Virus record (IMG/VR): IMGVR_UViG_3300048587_000976
Coordinates: 1 to 30,998 of that record
DNA length: 30,998 bases
Origin: a virus
Reading direction: 5' to 3' (one strand)
How positions within the stretch are numbered: position 1 is the first letter of the stretch; each line of letters starts with the position of its first letter. Under the pieces are notes generated by a model. It was not told the origin of the DNA. It saw only the letters and a program-made list of their open reading frames with translations, and searched no databases. The translations under genes and the position numbers were made by a program. This document shows, piece by piece, positions 1 through 6,852 of the stretch.

Positions 1-28
1 ATAGGCCAGCTACCTCTGTTGCCGACGC

Positions 29-193
29 ATGATCACTTCCCGTGCAGATTATCGTCAAACGGCTGTGGCGTCTGCTGGTCGGGCTGGTGCAGGCGGGACG
101 AGGCAGCCGCAGAACCACTATCTCCCGCCCCACCTGCGCGAGGTGTGCGACCTCCTCGCCCGCGGCCTGGTACGGCTTCGTGCTAACGATGCC
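29..193 (+). pseudogene. 5' fragment of a small recombinase-module gene
   Basis: The frame starting at ATG 29 reads through a segment containing LPPHLREVCDLLARGLVRLR and then loses any sensible continuation. From memory of alphaproteobacterial recombinase modules, a small protein of about 80-90 residues with this N-terminal motif and a C-terminal 'GESSLHF..HQS.HA' motif sits immediately upstream of a DUF2924 gene. The matching C-terminal half is found here in another frame at 721-846, after the GFA gene. Both fragments contain a version of the same 'RLR....AE' join region, so this may be a remnant of a second element copy rather than one gene cleanly cut by an insertion. Function unknown. The end coordinate is approximate. 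Confidence 0.45.
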
Positions 194-230
194 GAATCAG
201 CGCCAGATCATGGCGATGCAGGCCTGGGGA

Positions 231-629
231 TCAATCCTCCTTCCGCAGTTCCGGATAGGCCGGCAGGCCGTCGTCGACGCGCACCCAGCTCAGCTGCGTC
301 GCCGTCCGTGTATGGTCAGCGGGCGGCATCGCCTCGGGATCGTCGAGGCTCACCGTCGTGATGTCGATCTCATCGGGCGCGTGTCGCGCCTCGAAGGTCA
401 GTGGTGTGCCGCAGCGGGGGCAGAAGCTTCGCACTGCGTCTGCGCTGGAGGCGAACCTGGTCGGCTCGCCAGCGACCACCCGGTACTGGGCGCGGCGTAC
501 GCTGAACCAGGCGACCATCGGTGAACCCGCAACCTTCCGGCACATGGCGCAGTGGCAGATCGTCGCGTGGAAGGGTGTTCCGCCGGCTTCATACCGAACG
601 TATCCGCAGAAGCATCCGCCTTGCAGCAT
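231..629 (-). CDS. GFA family zinc-binding protein (Gfa-like/CENP-V fold)
   Basis: A 132-residue protein of normal length for the glutathione-dependent formaldehyde-activating (GFA) family. The zinc-ligand pattern is intact: a CFC pair near residues 6-8, a CHCAMC cluster near 27-32 and CPRC near 70-73, within the typical 'GGCFCGYVRYEAGG' and 'FCPRCGTPLTF' surroundings. I chose the ATG at 627-629 because GGGAG lies nine bases upstream; an ATG at 636-638 three codons earlier is possible but would touch that GGGAG. The reading frame is open far upstream, but that part lies antisense to the DUF2924 gene and does not resemble protein. Most family members have no proven formaldehyde activity, so the substrate is unknown. 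It sits between the two fragments of a small gene of the recombinase module and on the opposite strand, as cargo would. Confidence 0.85.
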   Translation of the reverse strand: MLQGGCFCGYVRYEAGGTPFHATICHCAMCRKVAGSPMVAWFSVRRAQYRVVAGEPTRFASSADAVRSFCPRCGTPLTFEARHAPDEIDITTVSLDDPEAMPPADHTRTATQLSWVRVDDGLPAYPELRKED

Positions 630-720
630 GCTGGGCATCTCCCAATCGGTAACTGGTGCGCCGATCGATAAGCGCGTGGTTGGGACATCAGTTTCCACAC
701 CATCGCCGTGTTTGCCAGCG

Positions 721-846
721 CTGCGACTCCGCAACCGCACTGCCGAGGACTTCGACCGCGACCTCGGGGTCGACGGAGAGAGTTCGCTACACTTCTCCGC
801 CCACCAGAGCGTGCATGCGGACCCCTTGGACAGGAGTTCCGCATGA
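721..846 (+). pseudogene. 3' fragment of the small recombinase-module gene
   Basis: The frame from 721 to the TGA at 844-846 encodes LRLRNRTAED..., then a GESSLHFSAHQSVHA motif and a short tail. This matches the C-terminal half that I recall for the small protein encoded just before DUF2924 genes. Its stop overlaps the DUF2924 start codon (ATGA), the same coupling used by every later gene in the module, which supports it being the genuine end of a gene. The expected N-terminal half is not in frame upstream; a related one lies at 29-193, beyond the GFA gene. No start codon with a good ribosome binding site is seen immediately before 721, so I call it a fragment. The 5' limit is approximate. 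Confidence 0.45.
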
Positions 847-1352
847 CGCGCCGATCGACTGCTGCCGACGCCATCGAGCCTGTTGCGTTGCCGATCACAA
901 GCTTTCCGCGCGACCAGGTGCTTGGTCGCCTCGCCTGGATCCAGACCGCACCGATCGCCGAACTCAAAAACGAATGGCGCCGGCTGTATGGCAAGGAGCC
1001 ACCGCCGTTCAGTCGCAGCTACATCACCAGCCGGCTCGCTTATCGCATCCAGGAACTGGCCTATGGCGGTTTGAAGCCGGAGACGCGGGCGCGGCTTGAG
1101 GCGCTGGGCGAGCAGCTGGATGGCGGGAACGTCGTGCTCCGGCGGATCCGCGCCGACAGCCGGCCGCTGCCAGGCACGCGGCTGATCCGCGAGCACGACG
1201 GCGTCCAGCATGTTGTCACCGTGCGGCCAGACGACTTCGAGTATGAGGGACGGCCGTATCGGTCGCTCTCCGCCATCGCACGGCACATCACGGGGACGCG
1301 GTGGAACGGCTGGACCTTCTTCGGGCTGCGGCCGACCGGAGGTGCGGCATGA
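843..1352 (+). CDS. DUF2924 domain protein of a recombinase module
   Basis: A 169-residue protein with the layout of DUF2924 proteins: an N-terminal 'LGRLAWIQTAPIAELKNEWR' type helix, then 'FSRSYITSRLAYRIQELAYGG' and a C-terminal half ending in 'SLSAIARHITGTRWNGWTFFGL'. The last part is typical of the small RAMA-like DNA-associated fold predicted for this C-terminal segment. The family is known mainly from its tight linkage to large serine recombinases in alphaproteobacterial mobile regions; its biochemical role is not established, and an accessory DNA-binding role is inference. The ATG overlaps the stop of the preceding gene fragment (ATGA), and its own TGA overlaps the recombinase start in the same way, so translation of the module is probably coupled. 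Confidence 0.85.
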   Translation: MTRRSTAADAIEPVALPITSFPRDQVLGRLAWIQTAPIAELKNEWRRLYGKEPPPFSRSYITSRLAYRIQELAYGGLKPETRARLEALGEQLDGGNVVLRRIRADSRPLPGTRLIREHDGVQHVVTVRPDDFEYEGRPYRSLSAIARHITGTRWNGWTFFGLRPTGGAA

Positions 1353-2704
1353 GCCGGAAGAAGGCGCCCGCCGACGCCGTGATGCCGGCCACCACGAAGA
1401 AACTGCGCTGCGCCGTCTATACGCGAAAATCCACCGACGAGGGGCTGGACCGTGAGTTCAACACCCTCGACGCCCAGCGTGACGCCTGCGAGGCGTATGT
1501 CGCCTCTCAGAAGGCCGAGGGCTGGCTCCTGGTGCGTGACCGCTACAACGATGGCGGGTTCTCCGGCGGCACGCTGGAGCGGCCTGCATTGCGCCGCCTG
1601 CTGGCCGACATCCAGCAGGGCAAGGTCGATGTCATCGTCGTCTACAAGATCGACCGCCTGTCCCGCTCGCTGATGGATTTCGCCAAGCTGGTCGAGACCA
1701 TGGAGGCGCATGGCGTCACTTTCGTCTCGGTCACGCAGTCGTTCAACACGACCACGTCCATGGGTCGGCTGACGCTGAACATCCTGCTCAGCTTTGCCCA
1801 GTTCGAACGCGAGGTGATCGGGGAGCGCATCCGGGACAAATTCGCAGCCTCTCGCGCGCGCGGCATGTGGATGGGGGGAAGGGTGCCTCTGGGGTACGAT
1901 GTCCACAACCGTAAGTTGGTGGTCAATGATGCCGAAGCCGCGGTGGTTCGGCGGGTCTTTGAAGCCGTTATTGCCAAGGAATCCGGGCCAGAGGCGGCAG
2001 TGTACCTGCGGGAAGCAGGGGCGAAGACCAAATCAGGCCGTCTCATGGATCGAGGCGATATCTACAAACTTATCCACAATCAAACCTATCTCGGATACGC
2101 AACGCATAAGGGCAATATCTACCGCGGCGAGCACGAGGCCATCGTGACGCGAGAGCTGTGGGATCGGGCCCATGCGATCCTGCGGGTCAGCCCACGCACC
2201 CGTGCCGCGCAGAACCGCCAGCAGGCACCCGCGCTGCTGAAGGGCCTTCTCTACGGGGTCGACGGGCGTGCGCTATCGCCGACGCACACCAGGAAGGGCG
2301 GCCGGATGTATCGCTACTACGTGGCGCAGCGTGTGATGAAGGGCGGCGCCACCGGCGACACCAGCATTGTGCGGCGGATCTCTGCGGCGCAGATCGAGGC
2401 AGCGGTGATGAGCCAGGTCTGCGCACTGCTGCGGCAGCAGGAAGTAGTGGTAGGCACATGGCTCGCGGCGAGGAAGGAGACGCCCGACGTGACGGAGCGA
2501 GAGGTCCGCGATGCACTGCATCGGCTCGATCCGCTGTGGGAGGAACTGTTCCCCGCCGAGCAGGCCCGGATCGTACGGGCGCTGGTGGAGCGTGTCGTGG
2601 TCGGGCCTGCCGGCGCCGACATCCGCCTGCGGGTCGAAGGGCTGGCCGGTCTCGTCCGCGACCTCACTGCCATCTCGCCCGCAGTGCTGGAGGCTGCGGC
2701 ATGA
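1349..2704 (+). CDS. Large serine recombinase
   Basis: A 451-residue site-specific DNA recombinase. The N-terminal resolvase domain (about residues 18-165) carries the Y-x-R-K-S motif with predicted nucleophile Ser28, then 'YKIDRLSRSLMDFAKL' and the 'LLSFAQFEREVIGERIRDK' helix that enters the E-helix region. A recombinase domain follows, from about 'GYDVHNRKLVVNDAEAA', and the C-terminal part contains 'LLKGLLYG.DG' and 'YRYYVAQR', the region where relatives carry a zinc ribbon; here the cysteines of that ribbon appear to be missing (GLLYGVDGRALSP). Such enzymes catalyse integration or excision of mobile elements through a Ser-DNA intermediate. I chose the ATG at 1349 because it overlaps the DUF2924 stop; an earlier in-frame start at 1301 would run into that gene. 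No att core could be identified from this window alone. Confidence 0.92.
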   Translation: MSRKKAPADAVMPATTKKLRCAVYTRKSTDEGLDREFNTLDAQRDACEAYVASQKAEGWLLVRDRYNDGGFSGGTLERPALRRLLADIQQGKVDVIVVYKIDRLSRSLMDFAKLVETMEAHGVTFVSVTQSFNTTTSMGRLTLNILLSFAQFEREVIGERIRDKFAASRARGMWMGGRVPLGYDVHNRKLVVNDAEAAVVRRVFEAVIAKESGPEAAVYLREAGAKTKSGRLMDRGDIYKLIHNQTYLGYATHKGNIYRGEHEAIVTRELWDRAHAILRVSPRTRAAQNRQQAPALLKGLLYGVDGRALSPTHTRKGGRMYRYYVAQRVMKGGATGDTSIVRRISAAQIEAAVMSQVCALLRQQEVVVGTWLAARKETPDVTEREVRDALHRLDPLWEELFPAEQARIVRALVERVVVGPAGADIRLRVEGLAGLVRDLTAISPAVLEAAA

Positions 2705-3138
2705 CGACCGCCACCAGCATCACCGTCCGGGTACCGCTGAAGATCCGGCGGCGGCCGGGGCGGAAGACGGTGGTCACGGCGGTATCTCTGGGAAGCGATG
2801 ACAACGTGATCCCGACGCGCGCTGATCCGGCGGTGGTGAAGGCCCTGGCACGGGCGTTCCGGTACCAGAGGCTGCTGGACGCGGGGAGGTATGCCTCAAT
2901 CACCGAGATGGCGGCCGCGGAGCGGGTTGAGCGGGGATACCTGGGCAGCCTGCTACGGCTGACGCTGCTGGCCCCGGATATCGTGGGCTTGGCACTGGAC
3001 GGGCAAATGCCCTGCGGCTTGGACTTGCCACAGTTGCTTGCGCCCAGTCCGTTGGAATGGGCGGTGCAGCGCGAGACGCTTGCCAACGCAGAATTCCGGC
3101 TTTCTGGTAACCAACAGCAGACCCGTAGACCGGCGTAG
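2701..3138 (+). CDS. Recombinase-associated putative DNA-binding protein
   Basis: A 145-residue basic protein whose start overlaps the recombinase stop (ATGA). The N-terminus is arginine-rich (KIRRRPGRK near residues 14-22). Residues 60-95, around 'YASITEMAAAERVERGYLGSLLRL', look like a helix-turn-helix: a helix, AAAERV as the turn entry, then a second helix, as in ParB/KorB-type or recombinase-associated HTH proteins. I recall similar proteins as the last gene of DUF2924/recombinase modules. A role as regulator or recombination directionality factor is inference. A second, damaged copy lies at 5341-5766. The last 20 residues after 'WAVQRETLAN' differ from that copy, so one or both 3' ends may have been altered. 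Confidence 0.75.
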   Translation: MTTATSITVRVPLKIRRRPGRKTVVTAVSLGSDDNVIPTRADPAVVKALARAFRYQRLLDAGRYASITEMAAAERVERGYLGSLLRLTLLAPDIVGLALDGQMPCGLDLPQLLAPSPLEWAVQRETLANAEFRLSGNQQQTRRPA

Positions 3139-3159
3139 TCGGGCGAAGTCAGCTGAGCT

Positions 3160-4305
3160 TCAGCCCAGCCCCTGCTGTGGCAGAATCAGGAACTTCTCCC
3201 CCGTGGCGCGCCGACAATAGGCTCGCATGATTTCCGGCCGCAGCGCCTGGGCAAGTGAGATTTCCGCGGTGTAGTGGCTGGCGAATGTGGTCTTCAGCTC
3301 GGCGGCCACGCGGGCGCGCAGCCTTGCCTCCGTTGCCGTGCCCAGCTTCTTCAGCGCTGGCCTCAGCAGCCAGCCGCACAGTCCCCAGGCGAAACCAAGC
3401 GGCGCGCGTTCGAAGGTGGTAGGCCCGGTATTGAGTCGGCCGTACAGGTAAACCTGCTTGTGCCGATCCGAGCCGTAGTGGTGATAGCCGCTGGCGGCCT
3501 GTCGCGCTGCGGCCTCCATGGCAGCCAAGATCTGCCCAGCCAATGGTCCGCCGCCCACGGCGTCGAAGCCCAGCGTGGCACCGGTCTCTGCCAGTGCCGC
3601 GGTCAGTACCGCTGTGCAGTCGGAGGCGGTGCTATCCACGACATGGGTGGCGCCTTGGCCCCGAAGCAGTGCCGCCTGTTGCGCGGTGCGCACGATGTTC
3701 ACCAAGCCAATGCCGTCGGCACGGCAGATGCGATTCAACATCTGGCCGAGGTTGGAGGCCGCGGCGGTGTGCACCAGGGCGGTATGGCCTTCCTGGCGCA
3801 TCGTCTCCACGAAGCCCAGCGCCGTCATCGGATTGACGTACCAGGAGGCGCCATCGCGCGGCGTTGTCCCCGCGGGTAGTACCAGGCATTCGGCCGCCTT
3901 CACGCGGCGGTACTGCGCCCACATCGCCCCGCCGAACACCGCGACCCGCTGGTCGAGCAAGTCAACGACATCAGCGCCGGCCCGCACCACTGTGCCCGCG
4001 CCTTCATTCCCCACCGGAAGCGAGGCATCCAGCCGTGCGGCGATGGCCGGCAGTGCCGCCGTCGGCACCTGCACGCGCACAACAGCCTTTGCTCCCGCCC
4101 CGGAGAATTCGGCCGCATCAAGCGCGGCCGGCCCCAACAGAACGCCGATGTCCGAGGGATTGATCGGCGTTGCCTCGACCCGAACGATGATCTCATCGGC
4201 TGCTGGTTCTGGCACCACCGCGTCATGCAGAGAAAGTTCGAGCACCCCGCCCCTGCTGATAAGCGAGCGCAGTTCCAGACCGCGCAACTCGTCGTGCTTC
4301 ACCAT
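3160..4305 (-). CDS. MDR family zinc-binding-type dehydrogenase
   Basis: A 381-residue medium-chain dehydrogenase/reductase. The N-terminal GroES-like domain shows 'DEIIVRVEATPINPSDIGVLLG' and 'PVGNEGAGTVVRAG', and the Rossmann domain begins near 'ALVHTAAASNLGQMLNRIC', with a modified glycine motif, followed by 'GATHVVDS' and 'ATLGFDAVGGG'. Catalytic zinc cysteines of true alcohol dehydrogenases are not evident, so a quinone-oxidoreductase or enoyl-reductase-like NADPH enzyme is more likely. I chose the ATG at 4303-4305 because GGGGAA precedes it by six bases; a start 22 codons earlier adds only an arginine-rich non-conserved stretch. It lies downstream of the aldolase gene on the same strand, 123 bases away, so the pair may be one transcription unit handling a small carbonyl compound. 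Substrate unknown. Confidence 0.82.
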   Translation of the reverse strand: MVKHDELRGLELRSLISRGGVLELSLHDAVVPEPAADEIIVRVEATPINPSDIGVLLGPAALDAAEFSGAGAKAVVRVQVPTAALPAIAARLDASLPVGNEGAGTVVRAGADVVDLLDQRVAVFGGAMWAQYRRVKAAECLVLPAGTTPRDGASWYVNPMTALGFVETMRQEGHTALVHTAAASNLGQMLNRICRADGIGLVNIVRTAQQAALLRGQGATHVVDSTASDCTAVLTAALAETGATLGFDAVGGGPLAGQILAAMEAAARQAASGYHHYGSDRHKQVYLYGRLNTGPTTFERAPLGFAWGLCGWLLRPALKKLGTATEARLRARVAAELKTTFASHYTAEISLAQALRPEIMRAYCRRATGEKFLILPQQGLG

Positions 4306-4343
4306 GTTGCGTTCCCCGTGATGTCCGGATCGAACCTGAGGAT

Positions 4344-4360
4344 ACCGCCCAGTCGGCGGT
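4344..4360. other. Small hairpin between aldolase and dehydrogenase genes
   Basis: ACCGCC and GGCGGT form a perfect six-base stem around a five-base loop in the 123-base gap. A second ACCGCC-containing imperfect copy lies about 67 bases away near 4412, and both share the nine-base word GATACCGCC. No T-run follows in either direction. It could be an attenuator, a processing signal or a chance GC-rich repeat. Confidence 0.3.
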
Positions 4361-4428
4361 TCATTCGGCACGACAGCCCCGCCCGCACAGGCGATGGCGT
4401 GTCGTTTCCGATACCGCCATCCGGTGGC

Positions 4429-5265
4429 TCAGTAGGTTCCGGCTTTTGCTGGCTGCGGCGCCGGGGCCGCTGCCGCTTCACCCTTCAGCATGGTGCGCAT
4501 GCCAGCGCCGTTGGTGCGCCACCAGTCGTACAGAATCCGCACATCCCAGCCGATGCAGAAGTGCTTTACACCCATCTCCAGATACGGCTTCGCGCCCGAG
4601 ATGTCTGCCAGTTCGACGCGTGGATGCTTGCCCATTCTCAGCGCGGTTTCGATAGTCTTGCGCTCCGCCTTCACGACATCCGGGTGCGATCGCTGCCCCG
4701 TCAGCCCCAGGCTCATCGAATAATCGGAGGACCCGAACTGCACCATGTCGATGCCTGGGACCGACAGGATGGCCTCCAGGTTCTCCACGCATTCGCGCTT
4801 CTCGACCATGATGGCGATCACCACCTCATTCAGCGCATCGACATAGGCCGGTGAGCCGCCCTCCAGCACGGTGCCCACATCGCGTCGCATGCCAACACCA
4901 AGCCGCCCGCCGGTGCCGGGGGTTTCGGCGCGCACTGCGGCGACGCACAACTCGGCGTCGGCCACCGTTCGGATATCGGCGAACAGTACGCTCTGAAAGC
5001 CCGATCCGATCGCCCGCATCGCTTGATGCGCGTACTGCTTCTGCTCGACCTTGATCATGCCGCCGAGGTTCTTCAACTCGAAGGCCCGGCCAAGATTGTC
5101 GAGGTCATGCATGGTGAATGGCGCGTACTCGGCAGTGAACTCGACATAGTCGTAGTTTCCGGCGTCGCCGATCAGTTCGATGAGCGTGGGCCAGCTGGAC
5201 AGGATGTGTGTGCCGATCGTCGGTTCCCCGGCGTCGAGCTTCTGGCGCAAGCGATTTGGCCGCAT
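4429..5265 (-). CDS. HpcH/HpaI family aldolase
   Basis: A 278-residue protein of the HpcH/HpaI aldolase/citrate lyase superfamily, a class II (divalent metal) pyruvate-type aldolase with a TIM barrel. The strand with 'IGTHILSSWPTLIELIGDAGNYDYVEFTAEY' is typical of the start. The two expected metal-binding acidic residues are visible in 'AIMVEKRECVENLEAIL' (Glu) and 'VQFGSSDYSMSLG' (Asp). The ATG at 5263-5265 is preceded by GAGGAAA. The C-terminus ends in an alanine/proline-rich tail (APAPQPAK), which is unusual but short. With the downstream dehydrogenase it could form a small catabolic unit. The pair lies between an intact and a truncated copy of the recombinase-module gene, suggesting acquisition as cargo. 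The specific substrate cannot be told from sequence. Confidence 0.85.
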   Translation of the reverse strand: MRPNRLRQKLDAGEPTIGTHILSSWPTLIELIGDAGNYDYVEFTAEYAPFTMHDLDNLGRAFELKNLGGMIKVEQKQYAHQAMRAIGSGFQSVLFADIRTVADAELCVAAVRAETPGTGGRLGVGMRRDVGTVLEGGSPAYVDALNEVVIAIMVEKRECVENLEAILSVPGIDMVQFGSSDYSMSLGLTGQRSHPDVVKAERKTIETALRMGKHPRVELADISGAKPYLEMGVKHFCIGWDVRILYDWWRTNGAGMRTMLKGEAAAAPAPQPAKAGTY

Positions 5266-5340
5266 GGTGCCGTTTCCTCAGATTATTCGGACGGTGACCA
5301 CAAGTGTCGTTCGATCAGGTCACGCGCGCAACCTGGCACT

Positions 5341-5766
5341 GTGCGAGTGCCACTGAAGATACGACGGCGGCCGGGGTAGAATACGGTGGTTACGCCGGTA
5401 TCTCTGGGAGCCAATAACGACATGATCCCGTCACGGGCACATCCGCCGCTGATGAAGGAGCTGGCGCCGGCATTCAAGTATCAGCGGCTGCTCGACGAAG
5501 GGAGGAATGCCTCCATCAGCGAGATGGCGGCGGCGGAGCGGATCGAGCGGGGGTATCTCGGCAGCCTGCTGCGGTTGACCCTATTGGCGCCTGCGTTGGT
5601 CGAGGAACTGTTGGACGGAGCGTCGGGACCCGAATTCAGCCTTCCCGAACTGCTTCAACCATTTCCCGAAATCTGGGAACACCAGCGCGAGCTGTTGGCG
5701 CCACGGCGACATCTGCGCTCGGGATCGCTTTGCGCTGTTACCTGGCGTTCAGTGAAGAAAACCTAG
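5341..5766 (+). pseudogene. Truncated second copy of the 145-aa recombinase-module gene
   Basis: From 5341 the frame reads VRVPLKIRRRPG, then a TAG stop at 5377-5379, then continues in the same frame with NTVVTPVSLG and so on to 'ISEMAAAERIERGYLGSLLRLTLLAPA', closely matching the protein encoded at 2701-3138. The first eight codons, including the ATG, are missing, and the codons for Arg-Lys after RRRPG are replaced by TAG and an Asn codon. A GTG at 5386 could in principle restart translation and give a 126-residue product. The 3' part diverges after about residue 100 of the intact protein, and the frame ends at TAG 5764-5766. It marks the far edge of the aldolase/dehydrogenase segment. Confidence 0.85.
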
Positions 5767-5800
5767 CAGCTGAAATGCTGCTCGATCAATAACACCGCTC

Positions 5801-6850
5801 TCAGTTACGAGCTGCGCTCAAATCCCGCAACTCGTATGACCAAGTCACTCCCGTGGGCGGGGTTTCGGTTTCGACGTAGCGGTCGGGCATGCGGCAGACG
5901 AGCGTGAAGTCTGGGCGGACGAGTGCCGCCAAACCAAGCCCGAGTGCATGAGGCTTTGTTCCCATGCACAAGCCAACCTCCTTATAACGCCCCCCTCGGT
6001 CGAGAAGTTCGACCACTTGCAAAGCAACCGCCGCAGCGTCGCCCGCCGGGCATCTAAGGATTTCCTGCTCCTGCAAATCAAGATTGTTGGCAAGGGACTT
6101 CGCCTCTCGCTCACTCTGCTCCCCGTATTCCGCCGAGAAGCCGGGGTAAGGGGTTATCAGCGTATGGCGCTCGGCTTCGTAGAGACGAATGAGCTTTCTT
6201 GCCTGGAAGGTTTCAAAGCCGATTGAGGCCAAAATCTCGACCTTCTTATCCGGCGACCAGCGTCCCTCAAGGAAAGGCACCTGAAGAGAGCGCCAGGATC
6301 CATCGGTGAACGCATGCTGTGGTGCTAGGGACGCGTTCCCGTCCGATGGAGCATACCGTCCCTCCGCGTAAAAAAACTTCAGCGACCGCACAGAACCGGA
6401 CGAGAGACAGAACCCTAGCAGCGTCAGCATGTAGTATTTTGGGAGGCAGCTAACGTCGACGACTACGTCCAGAGCGCGGCCGAGTTCCTGGCGCGCCGAT
6501 AACACCAGACTCGTGATCATGTCCCGCCAGTTGTCCACCGCGGATGTCGGACGACGGGCCAAATCCACCATCTTGACCGCGTGGTCCGCAGCAAAGCGCG
6601 AAAGAGCTGCATCGTGCTCTGGCCGTCTGCCTGATGTGCCTTCCTCCGCGAACTTCACAACTGCAGCGATCGCGTATGCTCCGTGCTTCACGCTAGCGAT
6701 CTCGAGGCAGCGGCGTTCCCAACTGGACGAGAGGATCAGTAAGTCACCAGAGGCCTCGTGGCTCTCGCTTAACGCTTGCGTCTGCCTCAGCTCGAGGTGG
6801 GCCTTCCTCCAGACAGCATTAGAGGGCGCGGCCGGTGCTGCATTTGGCAC
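5801..6850 (-). CDS. Unrecognised 349-aa third protein of the phosphoesterase/ATPase operon
   Basis: I do not recognise a family with confidence. Two segments stand out. 'ILSSSWERRC' at about residues 39-48 looks like the first strand and loop of an alpha/beta fold. 'DVVVDVSCLPKYYMLTLLGF' at about 128-147 has the strand-Asp-Ser-helix shape of a Rossmann-like domain, as in CARF/SAVED-like or TIR-like nucleotide-binding modules. No Walker motif, membrane segment or nuclease signature is evident. I chose GTG at 6848-6850, two bases after the ATPase stop, because the only ATG upstream (6947-6949) would add 33 residues that are merely the overlap with the ATPase gene. Position as last gene of a coupled operon suggests an effector or sensor partner; that is inference. 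Confidence 0.7.
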   Translation of the reverse strand: MPNAAPAAPSNAVWRKAHLELRQTQALSESHEASGDLLILSSSWERRCLEIASVKHGAYAIAAVVKFAEEGTSGRRPEHDAALSRFAADHAVKMVDLARRPTSAVDNWRDMITSLVLSARQELGRALDVVVDVSCLPKYYMLTLLGFCLSSGSVRSLKFFYAEGRYAPSDGNASLAPQHAFTDGSWRSLQVPFLEGRWSPDKKVEILASIGFETFQARKLIRLYEAERHTLITPYPGFSAEYGEQSEREAKSLANNLDLQEQEILRCPAGDAAAVALQVVELLDRGGRYKEVGLCMGTKPHALGLGLAALVRPDFTLVCRMPDRYVETETPPTGVTWSYELRDLSAARN

Positions 6851-6852
6851 TT

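Noticed and set aside
231-1286. A 351-aa minus-strand frame covering GFA and more
   Set aside because: Only the C-terminal 132 residues look like protein; the rest is antisense to the DUF2924 gene, and a ribosome binding site supports the start at 629.
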